From positions 90,417,319-90,481,318 of the forward strand of contig CP136066.1 in NCBI GenBank assembly GCA_032622095.1: a DNA stretch of 64,000 bases, in the 5' to 3' direction. Of the stretch, positions 41,739-53,700 are shown one piece after another. Every line of letters begins with the position of its first letter. The first letter of the stretch is position 1. The translations under genes were made by a program, and so were the position numbers. Below the pieces are notes generated by a model. It did not search any database and had not been told where the DNA came from. It saw only the letters and a list, made by a program, of their open reading frames with translations. Source of the DNA: Siphonodentalium dalli (Eukaryota > Mollusca > Scaphopoda > Gadilida > Siphonodentaliidae).

Positions 41739-44700
41739 CTGTAATGAGTAATATAATTATAATGGTTAAACTCCCTGACTCCTAAATCACGGTGGGGAAT
41801 AACCTGCATGGTTTCCGAGTTGATGAGTATCGCGCATTCAAAATGGCCGAGCTGATCGCAAACGCGAACAAAAACGGGGAAACAGCTAATAAACTAGGAT
41901 ATGACATATTGCATAGTATTTTGACCAGATACGAGCATATGATGTACCAATTTTCAAACAAGCTGATACCTCATGTGTGTCCAAACTCAGTTGTTTGCTC
42001 TAACATTCTGACCAAAGTTGTCAGTCGAAGGATTCCTCTAGATGTTTGGACTGGTGTTTTCCGCGAACCTCCGACTGGCAATTTTGATCATCATATTATA
42101 GAAAACTATTGAGTATTTCAGAATAAATAATGTATCAACTTGATTTAAAAATAAACTAGCATATGCTCGAACAGTCAAAATGCTACGTTTTGTGTCAGTT
42201 CCTCGTATAATATGTAGTTTTGCGTTTGCGCTTGCGTTGTACTCGCCAACCTCGAAACCACGTGATTCCCCACCGTGTAAATAGATTGTCCCATTGAGCT
42301 CTAAAAGTTCCATGGATCAAATTAGGCTGATAAACAGCAACCACCAAGGGTGCTTATACCTAAGGCAGGTGAATGACGTCATATAATTTTTTCTATATCC
42401 ATCAGTGATTTTTCAAGATTGCGGGTATAGATTTTGGAGAAATTGTCACGTGACTTCCGGTTAGCAACCGTGTGGATATTGCAAAAAACGCGGAATTGGA
42501 AATGAAGCATCGCGATAAAAATTAAAGTAACTACATGTACTTCACAACTTACGAAGACTTCACATGTGATTTAGGTCTATTAATTTCATTTAGACCAATT
42601 TCGTTGGTTATCTTAATGAAAACGAAAAATGAAGTCATGACGAGAATCCCGACAAGATTTTACAATCCACGACACTTCTTGTCAAGCGGCATGTCGTCTC
42701 CGTCGTGAGATAATGTTACATAAATTATTCTTAGCGATATATTTCGCCGAAAAAAGGCATATTTGACAGGGGGGCGAATTTGTTTTTTTACGAGACATGT
42801 GGGGGGGGGGGTGGGTGGGTGGATACCCGAGGCCGGAAACAGTTTTTGCATTTTTTTTTCATTGACGTATTTCAACTGTTTTAAACATATTTGCTTATAT
42901 GTTGTGGCTTGTTGCAATATGAGAAGCACTAATACATTCAATATTGTTATAATTACCCCCATAAGTTGATATAAAATGGAAAAATAGTGCATATTGTGGG
43001 GGTGGGTCCCAAAATTTTCATTGATTTTTTTTGTGCGCGCAGTTTTTATATTGAAAATTGTCTAGTTCATGGTGTAGTTCAATAAAAAAAATACTTCAGA
43101 TAGCTCTAGGGTAGGGTGAACTTAATGCAGTCTGACAATATCAGCTAACAACTCATGACAGAATATTACAATAATTCTTATACTTCATGACAGTCTCTTT
43201 ACTCATACAGTTAGTTGGTGCATGGGTGTAATGTATGGAATACGTATTTGTATCAGTGTTTGTATACTAAAATTGATTTTTAAATATACTTTTGTCAAAT
43301 AATTATTTGAATTGTCAAATTATTTGTTTCAGTGTTGTTGACAACCATCAATAAGTAAATAAGTAGACATGAAATATAGTTTTAATAACATTTATTGAAA
43401 GAAACAAAAATATAACCTTCCTTGGATAGTCTTCTGAAAAGTATAAAAATATTATTTAAATAGATGTGAAGAGGGGCCAGGACACTTTAATACAGTTTTG
43501 TTCACATTGTAATTATTATATCCCACAATTACCTGCATATACTAGTATGTAAATGATACTTAATGTCGGTGGTCATTCAGGCATACATAAAAGCTAATTC
43601 GTACACTGATTCATATGCACATTTTCCTTTTTGGTATTACTATAGGCTCTAGGCCTACAAGTTGATGCTGGTTGATGTCTGAAAAAAAGATAAATTTAAT
43701 TTTGTGTAATTATTTATTCTATTATAGGCCCCAACACTGGCCCTAGTTATTTTTTGTTGTCATTCCAGGGGATTCAACATATTTTTCATCTACTCACACA
43801 GATGAATAGGCTGGGTTATAAATATACCAATATAATCACATCATATTCTACCTTTGTTGATTGCTTAGAGTTCAATTTAGTTGGGATTATCGCTGATTAC
43901 TGCTGATTATCGCATAATTATCAGCCAAGAAAATATTTGTCTTGCAAATGTTTGTAAACAGGAAGTAACATTTAATTTGGTCTTTCAAAGAAGGGACCAA
44001 TATAGAGCGGTTGGTCGTTTTTACAGAGGGGACCAACATAAAGCTTTGGGGTTTTTGGGTGGGTGTCTAAACTTTTATGGAAAAAAAATGGTGGGTGGGT
44101 GGGTGTAAAAACAATTGCAATGTAAAAAAAAACACCCCACGTCTCGCAACTTTTTTACGCCCCCCCCCCCCCCTGTATTTGAGGCAAATAATGTGTGGTT
44201 TGCTCCACTACGTGTCACGTACGATTCATATTATTATTTTTGACTTTCTGATCCGCAGAAAGACTTATCCAAGTCATAGAATTTAGAAAAGTTGGGTCAG
44301 GTTGGAAAAATTAACCTGTGATTTACTAAATAGTAAAATACTCATTGACAAGTAGTTCCCTTATAGGCAATGTTCAGATATTAGCAACCACCAAGGGTGT
44401 TTATACCTAAGGCAGGTGAATGACGTCATATAAGTTTTTCTATATCCATCAGTGAATTTTCAAGATCGCGGTTATAGATTTTGGAGAAATTGTCACGTGA
44501 CTTCCGGTTAGCAACCTTGTGGAGATTGCAAAAAAACGCGGAATTGGAAATGAAGTATCGCGATAAATGAAAGTAACTACTTCACAACTTACGAAGAATT
44601 CACATGTGATTTAAGTCTATTAATTTCATCTATACTAATTTCTTAATGAAACGAAAAATGAAGAAGTCATGACGATAACCCAGACAAGATTTTACAATCC

Positions 44701-47700
44701 TCGACACGTCTTGTCAATTTGGCATGTCGTCTCCGTCGTGACCACTGCATGATGTTACATAAATTATTCTTAGCGTTATGTCGCCGAAAAAAGGCAAATT
44801 TTAGGCACATCATGTGTGGTTGCTCCACTACGTGTCACGTACGATTCATAGTGTATACCTTACTCGTATTTAAATTCGCGCAGTACTATTTTTCGCTCAG
44901 TTTTGAATTCGCGCACTTTAAATTCGCGCACCTATCTGCGCGAATTCAAAACTGACCAAATATTTTCGTAACAGTCTTGGATCTGATCACACTTTCAGTT
45001 CTCATTCGTTTCTGAAGATATACATGTATAATAAACACGATCACAATGGATTTACATCGTGTAAAACATAAAGTTCTGCCTCATCATTTTGTTGCGATGA
45101 TGGATGTTTACATGCTTCAAATAATGACACTGATATTGAAGTAGTTATGGACTGCATGGAGATAAATGCAATGAACTCGAAAACAGAAAAACACAACCGC
45201 GAAGGCAAGGACTTGGTTGCGGATTGTGATGACATTGCTAACTCAGACTGCATGTATGGTCACGTTGTCACCCCAGGGTGGTGAATGGGGTGTTTTCTTG
45301 CACATACAACCTAGAATATGTGCATTTCTTACAAGCATTTCAACCATTGTAGACGTTACCATTATTTGTACGTCGTTTGGCTTTGGGTAATGGTTTTGCA
45401 TTTTTGATATAGGTTGACCGACTATAACATAGGCCAACATGTATAGGCGTAAATTATTGTCTCTGCAGTGTCCAACGTTTCGTAATGTATGTAACTCATC
45501 GACATAACGCTTTTGTTTTCCCTGTCGTGTATTTAAAATTCAGAGTCGTACTATTTTTCGCTCAGTTTTAAATTCGCGCACCGAAGGGTGCGCGAAAAAT
45601 AGTACTGCGCGAATTTAAATTCGAGTATTTCCCACCCATGAATTCAATAGGAATCCTGCACTTGTCTTATCTTTTCGAAATGTCTGTCGCCCCCTTTATA
45701 TCCTGAACATCCCCCCAGATAAGTAATGGACCATTTCAACCATTTAGTAAAGAAAGGGATACGAGTGTCCTTGTTAGTTTATAGCTGGTATGGTCAGAAT
45801 ATGTAGCGTTTGTATCACATTTTGGCGAAAAATGATAACAGCTATATAAAATTGCAATGACGTCCAGTGATGTCAGCAAGTGTTTTCACAGCATATATAA
45901 ATGCCTATAGATAAGTATTTCGTGTACAAATTTATCAACCTTTCTGATAATTCATTATAAATTATGTACATCGTAGATATCATTTGGAAGTTCACATGTT
46001 TTCCTAATAACTCCAGTGGATTATTTTATCTGAACCAAAGTTTATATGTGTATATTTCCCAGCCAAGTTCGGATATATAGCTTCCGTTCAATTATTTTTT
46101 ACATGAGTTACGACCCGTTTTCGACTTAGAATTTAACAACAATTTGGCACTGAATTTAAGGGTATATCACATATTCTTTGTAAGCTCAAATTGTTATTGT
46201 ATTTTTGGTAGTACAGCTCGTGTTAACTTAGAATTCTATTGTCCCGGTGTCTAGGGTTTAGATGTTGAATTGGCCGCGTAATGGGAACATTAAACAATAA
46301 CTAGTCCATAGGTCTTCATAACTTTATATATGCATAAGTCTTTCTCGATAAGCACAGTACATAGGCGGAAGAACGGAGGTGTTGGTATAGTAGCAAGGTT
46401 GTCGGATAAGTCAAGCTCCCGCTTCAGAGCACGGGTAGTTATTCCAACCTCTGGTGTATCATGCCTCTAAATAAGGTCCGAGATACCATACCCTTGGATA
46501 TGACGTGTATCACTATACTGTCTTATAGAATGATACTGGCTTTATCCACCCTAACTTATACAATGGTTGCTACCAGTCATAACCACTTAAGAATATGATC
46601 TTGTTAATTATGCGTGTGTGTTTCAACACTATATAATTTGTCTTCTATGTATTGTACTTATCTATACAATTAACCCTAGCAGTTACAATCACTGGGGAAA
46701 GGAAGTTTATCCTAGATTCCAGGAACACATAACAACACATAACTATCGTATGTACTATCGGACAGAGTCCCCTCTGTTCAGAATTTGTAAATACATGTAG
46801 TTACAAATTAAAAGTGTGGTAAAAGTCCGAGTGTACAGAAGATAGTTGGAATCTAGGATCTATAATCGCGAACGCGAACCTGAAAAAAGTCAACACATGA
46901 ATATTCATACACACAAACTCAACAGCAAACGAAACGAGAGTTAGTTATCCATGGCGAGTCTGGTAAACAGTATGTCACTAGGTTACTGGATTAGCATCGA
47001 ACAGTAAGTCACTGGAGCACTGGTATATCAACGAACAGTTTATTTATCCAAGAATTTGTAGAGAAATTCTGGCTTGGCGGGTATACATGAGATATGTGTC
47101 CAATATATATATATATTCGGCAAACTAGTCTATCCATGATCGGATAATTAACACAGCATGTAGAACACTAGTGTGTGAAGTAGATAATAATCACACATGC
47201 AGGATACAGTTAATTGACAGCAACAATTAAGGATGGTAAATGTGATTGTCCGTGTGGCGTGAGAATGTGTAGTAACCGATATACTCATCAGTTGGGAAGG
47301 CAGCCTCCATTGATGAAAACAGGTATACACAGCATAACATCGTACATAATTAGATAACGGTATACGATGAAAGAAGGTACGCAAATGTTTGTGGTATAGG
47401 TATATGTAGCTTCACATGATATCGTCTTTGACATCTCTGGTCTTAGTCAGCAAGTGACGTGGAGGCAATGAAGTAACGTGTAATGATCGGTGTACATGTA
47501 TCAGCAGTGTACAGTTGCGATCAAATGTCAATTCTTTTATGCCAATGTATATCCAACGTAGTAACATCCCATCAGCGATATTCATGAACGATCTGGTATC
47601 ATATGCGTCATTCAGGTAATCATCTAAGGAACTGTGGTGGCGTCAGCGTTGAAACAACGACTGTATACAAGACGCCGAACGAGGAAATGCAGCAACGAGT

Positions 47701-50700
47701 GTTCATTTTGGACAGTCGGTGGAATAGCTATGTCCGATAATCTTGTGAGGACAGTGTCATGAACGGTCGAAGATTAGCAGCGGTGTCGCTAGATGTGGTT
47801 GAAACACCAATGCCTGGTCCGGTCTGCGTGTCTGGTATGTCAGCATGGTGTATATTGGATGGTCCATCCCGTGTGACGTCATTTGCCTGACTTACAGTAC
47901 CAACCATTGATCGTGTTTGGCGAACCACATTTGTTCGACATAAATGACACGAATTCTAAATAATGTGTTTGTAAAAAGAACACAATAAACCCACAATAGC
48001 TAATAAGCATCTTGAAACCAAAATATGTCCAAAGTACGAATCATGAAACAAAATCAGTGACTCGCCAATGCAATTTGCATTTTCATAAATTTTGAACCTG
48101 TTCGTAGAGCATTTCCATAAAATGTAAAGAAAAATGGTCATGCAATAAATGAGGGATATGGACATTAAGGGAATTGGGTTTATGATCAATAAAATGTGAT
48201 CGTAGGAAGTAAAAAATATGTCTTGAATATGACATTAACGGGAACCGGCTAGATATATGTATATCACGCCATAAAATGTCATTAAAAATGTAATTGTCGC
48301 TGAAATCAATTGCTGTGCGATAACCAAACATTCCTGCCGCGACGATATTTATAATCAACAATCGTGTAACTATTGTAAATTTTTTTAGTGTGAAATTATT
48401 GTTAAAATCGGGTGAATTATCGTTCGCCATTCCAGTAAAATTAGAACCAATCAGTAGATGATTGCGATTTCGTTAAACTATTCACAGCTATTTATGAACA
48501 ATCACGTGGTAATGAAACACCACATACATGTACTTTTCCGCTATCTATATTATATTACATTATATTATGTTATATGCACATATTTGCAATTATAAACGAA
48601 ACTTATTATGTGGTTCACAGAGAGAATAAAATAGTATTATACTTGTGCTTGGTATAAGCCATCTAACGACCATTCTTATTTAATAACACTTACCATTCCA
48701 TTACCAACACCAGGGTTAAATATCCCTGCATATCTCAAGTCAACCCAGGAATCCGAGGGTTGCGCATACCACTCGAAATTCCGCTATACCTATATTCAAC
48801 CCATCTGGGTAATGCTTCGTGGCGCCACAAATTGTATGCTAAGGATGCATGGTCAATGACGATTAATGATAATCTATGTATCCTTGGGCATTTCCTATTT
48901 TTAATATACATTAATGACATACCAGATAACCTCACATCAACTGTTAGAATGTATGCTGATGACACATGTCTCACAGCTTCTCACTTCAATCTTAACATCC
49001 TACAATCAGAACTAAACGAGGACCTCAAAAGGGTCAGTCTATGGGCAGACAACTGGTTAGTTTCGTTCAATCCCAAGAAAACCAAGGCAATATCCTTCTC
49101 ATTCGTGCCTCAAGATAATTCCCCAGATTTAATATTCCAGGACGAAACTATTTCATTTAACGAATCGCATAAGCACCTTGGCCTTGAATTTCAATCAAAT
49201 TTAAAATGGAACAAACAAATAGAATACACAGCAAACAAAGCTGCTTCTAGACTATCACAATTGAGGAAATTTAAAAACGATATCGATAGAAAGACACTCG
49301 AAAAAATTTACAATGCGTATATCCTTCCTATTTTGGATTATGCTGACGTCGTATGGGATTCAGCACCCGATTACTTATTGGAAAAACTCGACCGAATACA
49401 TAAAGACGCCGCTAGAATCGTAACCGGCCTAAATCGTTCAGTATCACTTAACAAGTTATGGCTTGAGGTAGGTTGGCGGACACTACACAGGCGTAGGCAA
49501 CATCGCCATTTGCAAGCAATTTACAGAATTATCAATGAAGACGCCCCTTTGTATCTGACATATCTCCTACCGGCACGCTCCCGAGAACGATCGGATTATA
49601 ATCTTAGATTTCCAAATAAATTTTATTCCTATTTCGCTAACACTGAGCATTTTAAACAGTCATTTCTCCCATCTGTTGTTCTGAAATGGAACAAATTACC
49701 TGTGTATGTAATCAATGCAACCTCCATTTCCGATTTCAAAGCCAATTTAGGGATTATAGACCCAATAATAAAACCACCCTCTTATTTTTATACAGGAAAA
49801 AGGAAAATTAATACAATACACTGTAAAATTCGGATTCAGTGTAGTGATCTCCGTTCGGATATGTTTGATAATCACATATCAGATTCGCCTATATGTCCCT
49901 GTAACTTAGACATTGAAGACGCCAATCACTATTTTCATGTTTGCCCTTTATTTGTAGATCAGAGAATTGACTTTTACCGACATTTAAGTATAAATGGCTT
50001 TCAATCATTAGAAGCAAATCATTTCTTATATATCTGCTATGTATTTTTATGTATGTTCCATGATTGTATTAGGAGAGGGGCAAGTTTGTAAGTTTTGTAA
50101 CTTGTGCCCTGATCCCTATGTATATTTTTTCTAAATACATTAAAATATGTTTAAAGTAATGATAATCTATTTTTTATTAGTATTACGATTGAACGTTGTA
50201 CTGTATGTATAGGCAATTGGCAACTCATCGCGGTGCTTACCTATACAATAACCTACATAACACGCATGTCAGCTGAGTTATGGAGTCTATGCAATACTCA
50301 TGCTGGTCAGTTCAATTGTATGTGCAAATTTATCATCTCAATAGCGTTACACGATATTCCTGGACCCGTTGTCCAGATACATAAATCAAGGAAACCTCAT
50401 GCTTTGTATACAGAAAAGTTTGCATGTGTTGTCGGCACTTTATTTAAGCGTGTAGTGGCACAATGGTGGATATATTTATGTTATACCCGCGTAGACTACG
50501 AGTATTATGTTTATGTTATTTAATTCTATTGTTTATCAGTTCTATTCCTTTGTTATACGGAAAGCGAACATTCAGGATTTTGTTATGCATTGTTTGTTAT
50601 TCCGTCAGGACTACAATATATAGTAATTTACGGATGCATTACTGTTGCACATTTATACTGGTAAGTATGACTTTAATGGAATCCTGATATTAATTCTGTC

Positions 50701-53700
50701 GGACAAAATGTCTATTTTGTTTCCTGTGTGTTTATAACACGCATGATATCATTCACGCATGATTGTGTCGGTGCATCATATTAAGTCAATATCCATTTCA
50801 GAAATAGTGGTTTGATCATAATGGTTTATATTATCAGAGGCAACATTTTCAATTTCTTCAGTTGCGGCAGCAAATGCATCTGAATTATTATTGGTTGGGT
50901 CATGTGCGCGCAATCGATCTGCCCATTCTAATCTCGGTATGTCATCATCACTTGAAGAATTTTGTCTTCTTAACTGTTTGCGCCTCATTAATTGAGCAAG
51001 TGGAATTTCGTCACTAGATGACCATTCTGATGACGCAGGTTGTTCTGGGTCTTCGTTAGAACTATTCACAACAAAGCGCTGTCGTCACAATTGACGTATT
51101 GTATCTTTGGGTGGAATTTTCCATGCAGTGTCGGCTTTACGAATATTGTCGGCATGACAGCGGACTGTTCGAGTACTTAATTGATCTTTAATTAAGAATG
51201 AGACATTGCTATGTTTTTCAATTATATTCCAATGACTTTGCCATGATAAGCTCAGTTTACCCGTAGCTCAGTTTACCCGTTTTTCGGCCAGATTTGTAAT
51301 AAACTGGATCGCCTATTTCAAAGGAAACCTCTTTCCGTTTTTCATTCTTTCTCTGTGTTCTGATTTGAGATCTTAAACGCGAAAGAACTAAACGAAAATT
51401 TCTATGCTGTTCCTGTAAAGCGATAGATGTAAAGTCCTCCCCTACATATTTCAATCTGGGTTTTAGAATATTATCAAGACTTAAAGTGGGTTCCCTATGA
51501 TATAATAAATAAAATGGACTGAATTTTGTTGTATCATTTACGTGAACACGCATTGCAAATAATGCTTGTGACAAATACATGTCCCAAGTGTGTGTATTTT
51601 GTAAAACCAATTTTTATATAACTGAATTTAAAACGGCATGACTGCGCTCAACACACCCCTGCGAAGACGGGAGGTAGGGGGGGGCTGTGAATATGATTTA
51701 TATTTAGTTCTTTGCACACCTGATCCATCTTTTTATTTTTGAACTCCATTCCGTTATCTGACACCAAATTTAAACAGCAACTATGTCTGCTTATGACCTC
51801 ATCTAAAAATATCATTATCACCGTTTCGGCTCGTTTGTCGGGAATCGCATATGCCTCGACATATTTGGTCAGACAACAAATAAAAGTTAAAATATATTTG
51901 TTATTGGACATTGTTGTTTCAAACGGTCCTTGTATATCAGTGCTTATTGTCGCAAACGAAAATGGGGGGTGACCCATCTCCTGGATTGGTGCCTTTTGTT
52001 GTGATAAATTCCTCATTTTACAAATCATGCAAGCTTGACAATAATTATGTATATCTCTATACATATTTGGCCAATAATATTTAAGTTTTGCTGTTGCAAA
52101 AGTCTTAACTGTGGAAAAATGTCCTGCTAAGTCGAATATTTGCGGGAATAAATAGGCGTATATCTGGATCTTCATCATGATTACTGATGAAATATAGCAC
52201 ATCTTTAATTACTATATATTTATCTGCTATTTGTCTGGGTGGTTTGGTGGAATTTAATTTTTGAACAATCTCTATTGCATCGATATCGCGTTCTTGTTCA
52301 AGTTGTATGTCAAACCCCTCTAACTGAATTGCTTCTTGATTTTCAAGTAGAATTTTGTCTATGCGACAATTTGCATATTGTTTTGTGTTTAATTTAGATG
52401 TGTCAATTATTTCCACATCCATTGGTACTTCTCGTTCAGGTCCTGTGACATCCGATTGCTCTGGTACCTCAGACATATTAGTTTGTAACCTTTCAGGTCG
52501 TGATAAATAATCTGCAAATATATTCTCTTTTCCGGGTATGTGGATTATCTGCGGCTTGTAGGCAGCTATGCACACAGCCCAACGTGCGACATTTTTATTG
52601 TCCATGGGAGCAGATAACACATGAGTTAATACCTTGTGGTCAGTCTTTATAATTAACGGAGACCCGCTGATATAAAATTGAAGTTTCTTTATTGCCCAAT
52701 AAATAGCAAAGCATTCCCGTTCTAATGTACTCCATGAACGAATTTGAGATTTATTCAGCCGTGCGGAAATAAAATGTAAAGGATTTTCCGTATTTGATAT
52801 CGATATACATGGGTCACCTGGGTCACGTGACTGTGTAATCAATGCTGCAATAGCATGCACGCTGGCATCAGTATACATTATGAATGGTTTATTTTTATCT
52901 GGATATGCAAGATATGTGGCTTCTGTTAAATCAGATTTCAATTTTTGAAATCCCTTATCACATTCATCCGTCCATTCAAATTTTGTGTTTTTCTTTGTTA
53001 ATTCCACCAAAGGTCCACAAATTTCACTAAATTTAGGAATAAATTTCCGGAACCACGAGAATGATCCTATAACACTTCTCACTTGTTTCACATTTGTTGG
53101 CGGTGTTAAATTTTGAATTGCTTTTACTTTATGAGCATCTGGTCTAACCCCATGTTGGTCCACGATATGCCCCAAAAATGAACATTCAGTTTTAAAGAAT
53201 GAACATTTCTTTCACTTTAACTTGACATTAAACTTCCTAAGGCGATCAAATACTTCTTGAAGAAGCCTTAAATGGGACTTCTTATCCACTGAGTACAAAA
53301 TTAAATCGTCGACATAGGCGCGACATCCTTTAACCCCCTCCAACACACGATTCATGAGTTGAAGAAAAGCACTAGAACTTCCAATGGCACCGAAGCAGGC
53401 GCGGTTAAACGAAAAATTCCCTCTAAAACACGTTATAGTTGCCTTACTTCGATCCGCGTGATGTATTGGAATGCAATTATATGCAGAAAAACAATCGAGA
53501 ACTGTTATATATTTAACTCCTTTCATTTCTGCTAAAATATCCTCGATTTTATCGATTGGGAAGAATGTGGGTTTTGTGATGGCATTAAGTCTGCGAAGGT
53601 CGGCTATAAATCGATATGAATCATCTTTTTTTTTTAGAACCATACACGGAAATGACCATTCTGTTGCTGGCGCTGGTGAAATTATTTTTGCTTGTAATAA

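Noticed and set aside
41792-42112. 106-codon frame in the Transib-like MITE
   Set aside because: It begins inside the TIR, has no recognisable domain, and the element is far too short for a transposase gene. A captured exon cannot be fully excluded.
41788-44237. Idea that repeat D and the Transib-like element form one transposon
   Set aside because: The TAAAT duplication closes the Transib-like element at 42277, before repeat D starts at 42335.
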